Part shown: in pieces, positions 1 through 8,265 of the stretch | Position numbering within the stretch: the first letter of the stretch is position 1 | Layout: each line of letters starts with the position of its first letter | Origin: Thermoplasmata archaeon | GTDB lineage: Archaea; Thermoplasmatota; Thermoplasmata; Lutacidiplasmatales; UBA184 | Direction: 5' to 3' | Length of the DNA: 64,000 nucleotides | Assembly: GCA_022750195.1 (NCBI GenBank) | Contig: JAKIWE010000001.1 | Coordinates: 62,001-126,000, forward strand | Notes under the pieces: model-generated | The model's database searches: none | Seen by the model: the letters and a program-made list of their open reading frames with translations, nothing else | Told to the model about the DNA's origin: nothing | Made by a program: the position numbers and the translations under genes

Positions 1-516
1 CGCGATCGCGTAGACGAGGCCGTTCGCCCGACCGAGGTCTTTCGCGTCGACGAGGCGGGGCAGCGAGGCGTTGAACGCGGGTCGGAAGATGGTGCTCGCG
101 GTGGTGATCGCGGCCCACAGCGGATAGACGAACAGCACCCACAGCGGTAGGTAGAACCCAGCGGGGCCTGGCGCCCGGACCGAGGCTGTCGGTCGGACGA
201 GCAGGTCGAGGACGAGGAGAGCCGCGGCCGCGATGTAAACGCCGTTGACCGCGACCATCAGGCGGCGCCGCGGCCACCGGTCCGCGAGCGCACCGGAGAA
301 CGCGGCGGAGGCCAGCGTCGGAAGGGTCGCGCTCAGGCCCAGAAAGACGAGGGCCAGCGCGACGAAGGTGACCGGCTGGCTGGACCCAGGGTACGCTTCG
401 GCGACGGCCCAGGCGATGACGATATTGACGACCAGGGGGGCGGAGTAGGCGAACGCCCCGGCCGCTGCGAACGGACGAAATCCGGGGCGAGCGAACAGGG
501 AGGAGTACTGTCCCAA
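1..516 (-). CDS. MFS transporter, N-terminal part (runs off left edge)
   Basis: Reading the minus strand from a TTG at 516 gives 172 codons with no stop before the window edge, so only the N-terminal part is visible. It contains several hydrophobic helices and, near residues 70-78, the arginine-rich cytoplasmic loop LADRWPRRR. That loop matches the motif A position of major facilitator superfamily transporters. A later helix pair includes FYLPLWVLFVYPLWAA. The substrate cannot be predicted. A TATA-like element at 557-566 (minus-strand AACCTTATGG) would place transcription start near 535. The start codon is uncertain because no ATG is in frame. The gene is divergent from pelA. Confidence 0.6.
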   Translation of the reverse strand, partial: MGQYSSLFARPGFRPFAAAGAFAYSAPLVVNIVIAWAVAEAYPGSSQPVTFVALALVFLGLSATLPTLASAAFSGALADRWPRRRLMVAVNGVYIAAAALLVLDLLVRPTASVRAPGPAGFYLPLWVLFVYPLWAAITTASTIFRPAFNASLPRLVDAKDLGRANGLVYAIA

Positions 517-553
517 CCTAGGACCCCCGGGGACGGGCTCCGAGCGTGGTCTT

Positions 554-567
554 GCTCCATAAGGTTT
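554..567 (-). promoter_or_regulatory. TATA-like box for the left-edge MFS gene
   Basis: Minus-strand AACCTTATGG lies about 45 bases upstream of the TTG at 516, leaving a leader of roughly 18 bases. It is a weak match judged only by position and A/T content against a GC-rich background. Confidence 0.35.
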
Positions 568-685
568 CCGAACTCGACCTCCACCGTTCATTCGTAGGAC
601 CGCAGATTCCCCCGGTGGCGGCGCCGAACGCTCCAGCGAGGCCCTATCTACGTTCGCCGAGTCTCGACTCCACGGGGAGCTCGAC

Positions 686-1801
686 GTGCGCCTGATCCAC
701 GAGGACCGGAAGACCGGTCTCCTCAAGCTCCGCCTGGAGACGCCGAGCGACCTTTGGCGGATCTCGCGGATCGTCCAGCCAGGGGACCGGGTGGGCGCTT
801 CGACGACCCGGCGAGACCCGGAGGCCCCGGAGGACGCCCCGGCCGCGCAGCGCGAGCGACGGAGGGTCTGGCTCGTCGTGCTCGCCGAGGCGGTCGAGTT
901 CCACGGATTTTCCAAGCACGTTCGGGTCACCGGCCCGATCGTCGAGGGTCCGTTCGACATCGGCCGGCACCACACGCTCGACCTCGAGGAGCGGGAGGAC
1001 CTGACGGTGCAGAAGGCGTCGGTGAGCGCCTCGGACCGCGCCCTCCTCGAGGAGGGGATGCGCCGGGAGGGCGAGGCGACGGTCCTGATCGCGGCGGTCG
1101 ACTGGGGGGAATCGACGATCGCCCGCGCGCGGGGCCGCGTCGTCGAGGGCGTCGCGGACGTCAATCGGACGTTGGCCGGCAAACAGTTCGGGGGGGACCA
1201 GAGCGACAAGGACCGCCGCAAGTACATCGAGGAGCTCGTCGGGCTGCTCGTGCGCGAGGGGGAGAGGGCGGACGCGATCGTCCTCGCAGGGCCCGGCTTC
1301 CTCAAGGAATCCGTGATGAAGTCGCTCCACGAGGCCTCCCCCAAGGTCGGGGGGAAGGTTCGCCTCTTCTCGGCGTCGGCCGGCGGTCGCGCCGGCGTCG
1401 ACGAGATCCTACGGAGCGGGCGCGCCTCGGAGGTGCTGGCCACGAGCGTGGCGGCCGAGGAGGTGGCGCTGGTCGAGCGGCTGATGGAGGCCGTCGCCGG
1501 TGGCCGACGCGCGGCGGTCGGTCAGTCCGAGGTAAGCGAGGCGGTCAGCGCGGGGGCGATCGAGGTCCTCCTGGTGGGGGACGGCAAGCTTCGCGACCCC
1601 GCGGTCATCCCCCTCGTCGACGGAGCTCGCGGGAACCGAGCGAAGGTGGTAGTGGTGCGCGACGACGGGGACGCGGGCAAGCGGCTCGCCTCGTTGGGCG
1701 GCGTGGCCGCGCTGCTCCGGTACGACTGGGCCCCGACGGTAGCTCGATCGCCTAGGGGAGCGCCTGGACGGCTTCCCGAAGGTCCTCGAACCGGCGCTTG
1801 A
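686..1801 (+). CDS. pelA: mRNA surveillance protein Pelota (aPelota/Dom34)
   Basis: The 371-residue product begins MRLIHEDRKTGLLKLRLE and has the three-part aPelota layout: an N-terminal Sm-like domain (about 1-130), a central domain with AAVDWGESTIARARG (about 140-260) and a C-terminal eRF1-like domain 3 (about 265-355) with IEVLLVGDGKLRD. It lacks the GGQ loop of aRF1, as expected for Pelota. The family works with aABCE1 or an EF-1alpha-type GTPase to rescue stalled ribosomes. The GTG start at 686 follows a TATA-like element near 641-650. The last 50 bases overlap the 3' end of rpoD on the other strand, and the C-terminal 20 residues are low complexity. Confidence 0.93.
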   Translation: MRLIHEDRKTGLLKLRLETPSDLWRISRIVQPGDRVGASTTRRDPEAPEDAPAAQRERRRVWLVVLAEAVEFHGFSKHVRVTGPIVEGPFDIGRHHTLDLEEREDLTVQKASVSASDRALLEEGMRREGEATVLIAAVDWGESTIARARGRVVEGVADVNRTLAGKQFGGDQSDKDRRKYIEELVGLLVREGERADAIVLAGPGFLKESVMKSLHEASPKVGGKVRLFSASAGGRAGVDEILRSGRASEVLATSVAAEEVALVERLMEAVAGGRRAAVGQSEVSEAVSAGAIEVLLVGDGKLRDPAVIPLVDGARGNRAKVVVVRDDGDAGKRLASLGGVAALLRYDWAPTVARSPRGAPGRLPEGPRTGA

Positions 1802-2597
1802 GGTCCTTGAGCGTGAACCGCAACGCCTCGCGGCAGCTGAGGCTCCCGTCGGTCTCCATCTTGAGGAAGTACTTCGCCGGGTCGGCCGTCACCTCGATCG
1901 AGCCGTGCGGGCAGGCCTTCTCGCACGCGCCGCAGAGGATGCACTTCGTCTCTTCCGTGACGGCGAGCTTCCCGTTCGAGAAGTCGAGGATGTTCACCGG
2001 GCAGCTCTGGGCCGCGCGCTTCAGGCAGGCGTCCGTGCACTCCTTCTGGCGACTGATCTTCACGTGGGGTCGCGGGCTGATGCCCACCGCCTGGGCGACC
2101 TGCCACTTCGCGTGCTCCTTCGCCGTCCCGACGACCGCTGTCGCGTAGGCGAGCAGCGCCTGGCGGGCGCCGAGCCGAACGATCGGGATCTCCGGTTCGA
2201 GGATGGCGAGCGAGCTGTCGCCGAGAGGCACGACGTCCCCGGCGTAGACGGTGCAGGGGCCCTTCTTGTCGATCGAGAACATCACCTGGCAGTGCGTGCA
2301 CCCCTGGCCCTCGCAGGTGCACTCCTCTTTCCGCCGGAACTGACCGAGGTCGGTCGGGATCGGAAGCAGGCCGAGACGCAGCGCCACCCCCTCGTCGAAC
2401 ATGCTGGTCGACGAGTCGTAGTCCTTGTTGGTCGCCTCGTCACGGATCGGTCCCAGGTGGAACTCGACGTCGTCGATCGCGAGCTTCGGCACGTCGGCGA
2501 GCAGCGTCCGTCGGATCGCGTTCACCTGCGACGCCGTCGTCTCCGTGAGCTCGAGACGCATCGAGCGCGGCGACAGCTCTACGACCTGGACGTCCAT
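1752..2597 (-). CDS. rpoD: DNA-directed RNA polymerase subunit D (Rpb3/alpha homologue)
   Basis: This 281-residue subunit starts at the ATG at 2597 (MDVQVVELSPRSM), one base after the stop of rps11. It has the alpha-like dimerisation fold, seen in INAIRRTLLADVPKLAID-like sequence near residue 28, and the D/L heterodimer seeds RNA polymerase assembly. A cysteine loop CTCEGQGCTHC near residues 95-105 matches the Rpb3 zinc-loop spacing. A ferredoxin-like insert near 180-230 carries CTDAC..SCP and a complete CILCGACEKACP motif, so at least one [4Fe-4S] cluster is likely. It is last in the rps13-rps4-rps11-rpoD block. The usual following genes (rpl18e, rpl13, rps9, rpoN) are absent, and pelA converges instead. 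Confidence 0.96.
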   Translation of the reverse strand: MDVQVVELSPRSMRLELTETTASQVNAIRRTLLADVPKLAIDDVEFHLGPIRDEATNKDYDSSTSMFDEGVALRLGLLPIPTDLGQFRRKEECTCEGQGCTHCQVMFSIDKKGPCTVYAGDVVPLGDSSLAILEPEIPIVRLGARQALLAYATAVVGTAKEHAKWQVAQAVGISPRPHVKISRQKECTDACLKRAAQSCPVNILDFSNGKLAVTEETKCILCGACEKACPHGSIEVTADPAKYFLKMETDGSLSCREALRFTLKDLKRRFEDLREAVQALP

Positions 2598-2598
2598 T

Positions 2599-2982
2599 TT
2601 ACACCCTCCGCCCACGGCGGCCGCCCTTGGGTTTGGTGCCGTCGTGAGGTACCGGCGTCACGTCCTCGATCCGGCTGATCTTCACACCCGCCCGGGCGAG
2701 AGCGCGGATCGCGGCCTGCGCGCCGGGGCCCGGCGACCGAGAGCGATTGCCCCCGGGGGCTCGAACGCGAACGTGGAGGGTGTCGTACCCTTTCTCCTTG
2801 ATCGCCGCGGCGACCTGATCGGCCGCCTTCATCGCAGCGTACGGGCTCGACTCGTCCCGCGCCGCCTTGACGACCATCCCGCCGGTCGCCTTCGTGAGGG
2901 TCTCGGCGCCGGTGACATCGGTCACGGTGATGTGGATGTTGTTGTAGCTGGCGAAGATGTGCGCGATCCCGATCTTCCCCAT
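2599..2982 (-). CDS. rps11: 30S ribosomal protein uS11
   Basis: The 127-residue product opens [19 protein letters not shown] and ends in the basic tail GGRRGRRV, the full length of archaeal uS11. The platform-binding features [19 protein letters not shown] and the C-terminal [13 protein letters not shown]-type segment (here [13 protein letters not shown]) are intact. It binds 16S rRNA on the small-subunit platform. It lies between rps4 (3-base gap) and rpoD (1-base gap), so the block is almost certainly one transcript with coupled translation. Confidence 0.98.
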   Translation of the reverse strand: MGKIGIAHIFASYNNIHITVTDVTGAETLTKATGGMVVKAARDESSPYAAMKAADQVAAAIKEKGYDTLHVRVRAPGGNRSRSPGPGAQAAIRALARAGVKISRIEDVTPVPHDGTKPKGGRRGRRV

Positions 2983-2985
2983 CGC

Positions 2986-3579
2986 CTAGCGTCCCTCCAT
3001 GGCGGGTTCGGCCACCGGCGGGGGCGCCTCGCTCCGGGCCTGGAGCTTCTCGCGCAGGGCGACGCGCATCGGGTGGTCGTCGCTGTTGAGGCCGCTCGTC
3101 GGGGCGTAGGCGAGTCGTCCCTCCTCCACGCCGGCCACCAGGTAGCCGGGCCGGGTGATCCGGCGACCGTCGAGCGCCACGTGGCCATGAACGATCATCT
3201 GCCGCGCCTGCCAAGGCGTGGTCGCGAGCCCTCGAGCGCAGACGATCCACTCGAGACGGCGCTGCAGCACCACCTCCGGGGTCAGCGCCAGAACGTCATC
3301 GATCGTGGGGGTTCCCACCGGCAGGATGCCGAGTCGGGTGAGACGGCCCAACAGCCCCTCCGCCTCCCGCTTCGCCTGCGGTTCGTCCGTGCGGAGCCGG
3401 GCCTGCAGGTCTCTCGCCTGTCGGCGGAAACCCCTCAACACCGACTGGCTGCGCCAGAGCTCGCGCTTGTTCTTCAGGCCGTACTTCTGGAGGAGCTTGC
3501 GCTCCTCGTCCATCCGCTGCGCCTCCCACGGATGCTTGGGCCGATCGTAGCCACGTCGCAGGAACTTCGGATCGCCCAT
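2986..3579 (-). CDS. rps4: 30S ribosomal protein uS4
   Basis: This 197-residue protein begins MGDPKFLRRGYDRPKHPWEA, the typical archaeal uS4 start. An S4 RNA-binding domain (about residues 100-165) includes RRLEWIVCARGLATTPWQAR and the IVHGHVALDGRRI turn. uS4 is a primary binder of 16S rRNA and nucleates 30S assembly. The C-terminus after about residue 178 is an alanine/proline-rich tail, longer than in many relatives. It sits four bases downstream of rps13 in the operon. Confidence 0.98.
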   Translation of the reverse strand: MGDPKFLRRGYDRPKHPWEAQRMDEERKLLQKYGLKNKRELWRSQSVLRGFRRQARDLQARLRTDEPQAKREAEGLLGRLTRLGILPVGTPTIDDVLALTPEVVLQRRLEWIVCARGLATTPWQARQMIVHGHVALDGRRITRPGYLVAGVEEGRLAYAPTSGLNSDDHPMRVALREKLQARSEAPPPVAEPAMEGR

Positions 3580-3583
3580 CCGC

Positions 3584-4330
3584 CTACACCTTCTTCTTCT
3601 CGGCGACGGCGGGGGCCGGGGCGGCGGCCGGGGCCGCGGCTGCCGGGGCGCTCGACTCCTTCGACTTCGCCGCGGCCGCTTCCTTGGCGACCTTCTTCAG
3701 CACGCCGGCGGCCATGCCGGTCCGTCCGTTGCTGCGCGTGCGCTGGCCGCGGACCTTCTGCCCGCGCTCGTGGCGGACGCCTCGGTACGACCGGATCATC
3801 TTCATCAGGTTCACGTCGTCGCGCCGCGAGGTCTCGAGGTCGGCGGAGATGTAGTGATGGACCTCGGTCGTCGCGTGGTCGGCCGGGTGGTTGAGCATCC
3901 AGGGCGGGAGCTTGTGGGGAAGGTCGTTGATCATCCCCTCGAGGCCGTCGACGGTCGCTTCGGGGATGTTGCCCAGCATCTCCCCGGGATTGATGCCGGC
4001 GAGACGACAGGTGACCTCCGCGATCCGTAGACCGACGCCCGGGACGCCGGTCAGCGCTAGGGCCGCGGGGCGGAGCCCGTCCAGGTCGGAGTTGGCGAGT
4101 CGGACGATGTAGCGGAAATTTGGATTGTCGGGAGGAGGGCGGCGGACCTTCTTTTCCGACGGAGCCCCGGGCTTCGCCTTCTTTTCCTTCCCCTCTTTCC
4201 CTTCCTTCGGCTCGCGCGACTTACCGGGCTTCTCCTTCTTGGGAGATTTCTCCGGCTCGGCCGCTGGGGTCGGGGCGGGCTGAGGCGCTGCCTCGGCAGC
4301 GTCCTTCTTCTCTTTCGCCGCGGTGCGCAC
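3584..4330 (-). CDS. rps13: 30S ribosomal protein uS13 with long charged N- and C-terminal extensions
   Basis: The conserved uS13 core runs from about residue 71 (NFRYIVRLANSDLDG) to about 212 and has the helix-hairpin-helix GVPGVGLRIAEV and the rRNA-binding tail SYRGVRHERGQKVRGQRT. Before the core are about 70 residues rich in Lys, Glu, Pro and Ala. After it are about 35 residues rich in Ala, Pro and Lys. The extensions make the protein 248 residues, against roughly 150 for most archaeal uS13. The GTG at 4330 is the chosen start. No in-frame start lies just before the core, so at least part of the extension is probably translated. It is first in the rps13-rps4-rps11-rpoD block. Confidence 0.93.
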   Translation of the reverse strand: MRTAAKEKKDAAEAAPQPAPTPAAEPEKSPKKEKPGKSREPKEGKEGKEKKAKPGAPSEKKVRRPPPDNPNFRYIVRLANSDLDGLRPAALALTGVPGVGLRIAEVTCRLAGINPGEMLGNIPEATVDGLEGMINDLPHKLPPWMLNHPADHATTEVHHYISADLETSRRDDVNLMKMIRSYRGVRHERGQKVRGQRTRSNGRTGMAAGVLKKVAKEAAAAKSKESSAPAAAAPAAAPAPAVAEKKKV

Positions 4331-4503
4331 GCTCCTTCGGGTTGCTGGGGGCCGTTGGAACGGAGTACGGTCGGGCCGACGACGCCGGCGGGACCCCTCC
4401 GTCCGAGGGCGGGGCCGCCGAGTGGCGCTCCCTTCTTAAGCGCTTCGGAAGACGAGCTCCGTCGTTCTCGGCAAGCCTATCTTCCGGGGCCCCTGCGCGC
4501 CCC

Positions 4504-5226
4504 GTGCCGGCGGGTTGCGAGGTCTCCGTCATCCTCCCCACCCTCCAGGAGCACGAGGCCTTGGGCCTGCTGCGCACCCGGATCGATGCCGCGCTTTTGG
4601 GCTACGCCGCCGAAGTGATCGTCGTCGATGACGACTCGCGCGACGGTACCTCGGAGCTGGTCGCTGCCTGGGCCGCTCCCCCCCCGCATCGGCTTCTCCT
4701 CCGCCGAGGAGTTCGAGGGCTGGGCAGCGCTGTGGTGGAAGGGTTCCGGTCGGCACGGGGCGACATTCTGGTGGTCATGGACGCGGACGGGAGCCATCCC
4801 CCCGAACTCCTCCCTCAGCTCATCGATCCGATCCGCCGAGGGGAGGCGGCCTTCGTCATCGGGAGCCGTCTCGCCCCGGGGGGGAGCGCGCCCGGACTCT
4901 CGGCGGTCCGACGGCTCATCTCCCGGTCGGCGCGACGTCTCGCCCGGCCTCTGACGAAGGTCAGCGACCCGATGAGTGGGTTCTTCGCGGTCCGGCGCGA
5001 GGCGCTTTCCCTCGACCACCTCGCTCCGGTTGGCTACAAGATCGCCCTCGAGGTCTTGGTGAAAAGTCGGCCGTCGCCGGTCCTTGAGGTCCCCTTCGTG
5101 TTCGGTCCGCGCCTCGCCGGGACGAGCAAGCTCGACCGCCGCCAGATGGGCCTCTACCTCCGTCACCTGGGACGGCTCTATCTCTGGAGGGCGCGCGGAC
5201 GCGGTCGCGCCTTGAGGACGCGGTAG
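4504..5226 (+). CDS. Dolichyl-phosphate mannose synthase-like glycosyltransferase (GT2)
   Basis: The 240-residue protein has a GT-A fold: VSVILPTLQE near residue 7, VVDDDS near 40, the metal-binding DADGSHPPE at 93-101, and SDPMSGFFAV near 154, which is diagnostic of DPM1/polyprenyl-phosphate glycosyltransferases. KLDRRQMGLYLRHL near 220 matches the family C-terminal motif. It probably transfers a sugar from a nucleotide donor to a polyprenyl phosphate at the membrane for glycoprotein or lipid glycosylation. No C-terminal membrane segment is present. GTG 4504 is chosen because the fold begins four residues later. A TATA-like CTTCTTAAGC lies at about 4430-4440. The 3' end overlaps the next gene by 49 bases. 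Confidence 0.88.
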   Translation: MPAGCEVSVILPTLQEHEALGLLRTRIDAALLGYAAEVIVVDDDSRDGTSELVAAWAAPPPHRLLLRRGVRGLGSAVVEGFRSARGDILVVMDADGSHPPELLPQLIDPIRRGEAAFVIGSRLAPGGSAPGLSAVRRLISRSARRLARPLTKVSDPMSGFFAVRREALSLDHLAPVGYKIALEVLVKSRPSPVLEVPFVFGPRLAGTSKLDRRQMGLYLRHLGRLYLWRARGRGRALRTR

Positions 5227-5822
5227 CCGCTGCCCCGGTCCACGACCTCGACGCCGTCGGGCCACCGCTCCTCGAGCCACGCCTGGTAGAAGCGGATCCC
5301 CTGGCTTCCCTTGCCGACCATGAGCAGGTAGCCGTCCGGGCGCAAATGAGCCGGTACCGCCTCGAGAAGGGCGAGGATCGCCGGTCGCCCGATGTGGTAG
5401 GGTGGATTGGTCGCGATGAGGTCGAAGGCGTTGCCCGCCGCCGGCTCGAACATCGAGCCAATCCGTGCCTCCGCGTTCGCAATCCGATTCCGCCGAAGGT
5501 TCGAGCGCGCCAGTAGGACCGCACGTCGATTGACGTCGGTGAGCAGGACCTGGCCCTGGGGGGCCGCGCGGGCCGCGGCGGCGCCGATCGCACCCCAGCC
5601 GCAGCCCAGGTCGAGGATGCGGTCGGTGGGCCGTGGCTCAAGGCAGCCGATCAGGAGGGCGGTGCCGGGGTCGACGCCGTGGCTGGCGAAGACCCCGCGG
5701 TCGACCTCGAAATGGAGGACCTCCCCCCGGTAGAGGAACCGGAGAGTCCGCGGCGCGGAGCGGCTCGAGGGCCGCTCCGAGAAGTAGTGCTCGGTCGCCA
5801 GGTCGCCGGGTTCGGCGGGCAT
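5178..5822 (-). CDS. Class I SAM-dependent methyltransferase, RsmC/MTS type
   Basis: This 214-residue protein has motif I LDLGCGWGAIG (about 70-80), an acidic end to strand 2 (LLTDVN, about 93-98) and NPPY at 139-142. NPPY is the signature of small-domain (MTS) methyltransferases that modify the exocyclic amine of guanine or other RNA bases. The N-terminal HYFSERPSS segment is typical of RsmC-like archaeal proteins. A 16S rRNA or tRNA guanine target is likely but cannot be fixed from sequence. The ATG at 5822 lies three bases after the dnaJ stop, so it is probably cotranscribed with dnaJ. Confidence 0.85.
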   Translation of the reverse strand: MPAEPGDLATEHYFSERPSSRSAPRTLRFLYRGEVLHFEVDRGVFASHGVDPGTALLIGCLEPRPTDRILDLGCGWGAIGAAAARAAPQGQVLLTDVNRRAVLLARSNLRRNRIANAEARIGSMFEPAAGNAFDLIATNPPYHIGRPAILALLEAVPAHLRPDGYLLMVGKGSQGIRFYQAWLEERWPDGVEVVDRGSGYRVLKARPRPRALQR

Positions 5823-5825
5823 CGG

Positions 5826-6992
5826 CTAGGTGCGCCGGCCGAACAGGCCGGAGCGTTTGCCCCCGGTGCCGCTGCTGCCGAACGCCTCTTTGACGAGCTC
5901 CTTCTGCCGTGCATCGAGCGACCGGGGGATCTCCACGTGGGCGACGACGATCAGGTCGCCGCGCTCCGCGGAGTTGAGGCGTGGGAACCCCTCTCCCCTC
6001 AGACGGAACTGGCTCTCCGGCTGGGTCCCTGGAGGGATCTTGAGGACGGCGTGGCCCGTCAGCGTCTCGACCCTCGTCTCGCCGCCCAGGACCGCCGTCC
6101 CGAGCGGGACGTGGATCTCGGTGTAGCCGTCCGGGCCGACGCGGCGGAAGGTGTCGGACGCCTCGAAGAGGACCTGGACGAACAGGTCGCCGGGCACTCC
6201 GCCTTGGGTCGACATCTCTCCCTGCCGGGCGAGGCGTAGGACGCTTCCGTCCTCCACGCCGGGTGGGATCTTCACCTCGAGGGTCCGCACCTCGCGCGTG
6301 ATGCCGGCGCCCCCGCAGTTCGGGCAGCGTTCCCGGATCCGTTTCCCGGTGCCGCGGCAGGTCGGGCAATCGCTGATGGTGATGAGCTGGGAGTAGCCGC
6401 GGCTCTGCGCTCGACGGATCTGGCCCTGGCCGTCGCACTGGGGGCAGGTCTCGAGCGCGGTGCCGTTCTTCGCGCCGGTGCCGTTGCAGTCCGGGCACGG
6501 GCCGGCGTGCGGGACCTCGATCTTCTGCTCGGCGCCGGTGACGGCGACGGTCAGGGGAAGTCGGATCGCGATCTCGACGTCGTTGCCGCGCATCGCGACG
6601 CGGCTCTGACGAGAGCGGCTCCGTCCGCCCAGCTCGCCGAACAACCCCCCCACCGCCCCGTTGCGCAGCAGCTGCTCGAAGAACGGGGAGTTGCCGAGGA
6701 GGTCCTCGAGGTCGCCGACGTGGGTGAAGTTCTGCCAGGTGAAGCCGCCGGGTCCGAAGTCGGACTCGACGCCTCCGAAACCGAGCTGGTCGTACCGCTG
6801 GCGCTTCTGCGGGTCGGCGAGGACCTCGTACGCCTCGCTGAGCTCCTTGAACTTCTCCTCGGCGGGCTTCGGGTTGTCCTTGTTCATGTCCGGGTGATGC
6901 TGGCGGGCCAGGCGCCGGTAGGCGGTCTTGATCTGGTCGGGCGTCGCCTCCCGGTCGAGGCCGAGGACCTGGTAGTAGTCGCGCTTCGCCAT
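5826..6992 (-). CDS. dnaJ: Molecular chaperone DnaJ (type I)
   Basis: At 388 residues this is a full type I DnaJ. It has a J domain with HPD at 33-35, a short G/F-rich stretch around 71-84 and four CxxCxGxG zinc repeats between about 166 and 230 ([32 protein letters not shown]), followed by the substrate-binding beta domains. It delivers clients to DnaK and stimulates its ATPase. Neither dnaK nor grpE is in this window, which is less usual than the grpE-dnaK-dnaJ order. A TATA-like GGTAAATAG at about 7045-7055 (minus strand) would give its own promoter. Confidence 0.97.
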   Translation of the reverse strand: MAKRDYYQVLGLDREATPDQIKTAYRRLARQHHPDMNKDNPKPAEEKFKELSEAYEVLADPQKRQRYDQLGFGGVESDFGPGGFTWQNFTHVGDLEDLLGNSPFFEQLLRNGAVGGLFGELGGRSRSRQSRVAMRGNDVEIAIRLPLTVAVTGAEQKIEVPHAGPCPDCNGTGAKNGTALETCPQCDGQGQIRRAQSRGYSQLITISDCPTCRGTGKRIRERCPNCGGAGITREVRTLEVKIPPGVEDGSVLRLARQGEMSTQGGVPGDLFVQVLFEASDTFRRVGPDGYTEIHVPLGTAVLGGETRVETLTGHAVLKIPPGTQPESQFRLRGEGFPRLNSAERGDLIVVAHVEIPRSLDARQKELVKEAFGSSGTGGKRSGLFGRRT

Positions 6993-7051
6993 CGCTCAGT
7001 GAAGAGAATCGACCACGCGGGGCGTGGGAATGAAGTGTGCTACTCCGCGCG

Positions 7052-7876
7052 CTATTTACCGCCGACGGCTCGAGGGCTCGCCCCGGTCCATCGGAGCGTC
7101 ACCTTCTCACCGACCGTCAGCCCGAGCCGCGACGCCGCGGAACCTTCCCGCACCGCAACTTCCAGAGTGCCGAAGCTCGAAGCGAGGATGCCGAGCTGGC
7201 GGGGTCGCAGTTCGTCGTAGACCGAAACGTTCGACGCTCGTCGGGCCGGCCGCCCCCCGACCTTCACGCTGAGAGTCCGGGCTCGGCCCGGTATCGCCGT
7301 AGCCGGAAGGTTCGTGATCGCGTTCCCGAAACGATCGATGTGGAGGATGACGCCCTCGGCACGCGCAGGGCCCACGAGGGCCGTGGGTGGCGTCCACGAG
7401 AAGGGTTTCCACTTCGGTCCGAGCGTCGAGAGCCGGTTTCCTAGCGCCAGGCGGGCGGCGGCCGGAGCGAACAGGTCGCGGCCATCGAACGTCCGGCCGA
7501 CGCGGGGTGCTGCACCGACCCGACGAGGGTCGAGCCGAACGGCCTGGGCAATGCCGAGTCGCTCCGCCGCGAGGGACAACACCCCGTTGTCAGGGCCCAC
7601 CAGGTAGCTGCCATCCTTCGTCCGGATCGCAATGGGCGCTCGCGCCCCGCCGACGCCCGGGTCGACAACAACGACATGCACCACCCCGGGGGGGAACGCA
7701 GTCAGCATCTGCCGGACGAGGAAGGCCGACTCCTCGATGCCGTGTCGCGGAAGGTCGTGGGTGAGGTCGACGACGCGTTCCGGGGGGAGAGCTCGGTAGA
7801 GGACCCCTTTCATCTGGGCGGCGTAGGCGCTTCCCAGGTCGGTCGAGAGGGTGACGAGCCGGGAGCTCGAGCGCAT
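7052..7876 (-). CDS. SAM hydroxide adenosyltransferase (DUF62, SAM hydrolase)
   Basis: The 274-residue protein carries the DUF62 hallmarks: TLSTDLGSAY near the N-terminus, VVVDPGVGG near residue 70, GPDNGVLS, FDGRDLFAPAAARLA and DRFGNAITN near 190. Characterised members (for example from Pyrococcus and Salinispora relatives) convert S-adenosylmethionine to adenosine and methionine, using water in place of halide. The length is normal and the trimer-fold core is complete. It follows a small membrane protein and a stand-alone RAM domain on the same strand. The 40-base gap to the membrane protein gene allows a common transcript. The cellular purpose of this reaction in archaea is not settled. 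Confidence 0.9.
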   Translation of the reverse strand: MRSSSRLVTLSTDLGSAYAAQMKGVLYRALPPERVVDLTHDLPRHGIEESAFLVRQMLTAFPPGVVHVVVVDPGVGGARAPIAIRTKDGSYLVGPDNGVLSLAAERLGIAQAVRLDPRRVGAAPRVGRTFDGRDLFAPAAARLALGNRLSTLGPKWKPFSWTPPTALVGPARAEGVILHIDRFGNAITNLPATAIPGRARTLSVKVGGRPARRASNVSVYDELRPRQLGILASSFGTLEVAVREGSAASRLGLTVGEKVTLRWTGASPRAVGGK

Positions 7877-7916
7877 CGGTCGGACCGGGACCTCTCGGCC
7901 CCGCGAAGTGCCCGCC

Positions 7917-8243
7917 CTACGACTTCATGATCGCCACCAAGAAGATGGCGACCGCGGCGAGCGCGCCGATGGCGCCGGCCAAGATCACGAGGAACGCCTG
8001 CCAGATGAGCCCGGTCAGGGTCGGGTCCTGACCGGCGATGTGGTACCAGTAGCCGCCCGCGAGGCCGACGACGATGCCGACGACCAGCAGGACGACCCCG
8101 ATGGTCCGGCTCTTGCCGCTCCCGAAGTAGGCGGTGAAGAGTCCGGCCAGGATCAGGAAAAGCCCGAAGATCAGCAGGAGGATCGTGGCGAACTGGTAGA
8201 ATCCCACGCTCAGGCCTTCCGTTGCGTACACTACTAGGTCCAT
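7917..8243 (-). CDS. Small membrane protein with three helices, unknown function
   Basis: A 108-residue protein with three strongly hydrophobic segments, at about 16-40, 46-66 and 82-106, and few charged residues between them. The GKSR loop is probably cytoplasmic. No known family is recognised. The ATG at 8243 lies 22 bases after the stop of the RAM-domain gene and follows a GGGAGA Shine-Dalgarno-like site, so the two are probably one transcript from the TATA box at 8541-8548. A role in membrane transport or sensing would be a guess. Confidence 0.7.
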   Translation of the reverse strand: MDLVVYATEGLSVGFYQFATILLLIFGLFLILAGLFTAYFGSGKSRTIGVVLLVVGIVVGLAGGYWYHIAGQDPTLTGLIWQAFLVILAGAIGALAAVAIFLVAIMKS

Positions 8244-8265
8244 CGGATGTTTCTCCCGCGTTCGT

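Noticed and set aside
2425-3894. Long plus-strand open frame across rps11 and rps4
   Set aside because: It is the shadow of conserved ribosomal genes on the other strand. The peptide is Arg/Gly-rich with no recognisable domain.
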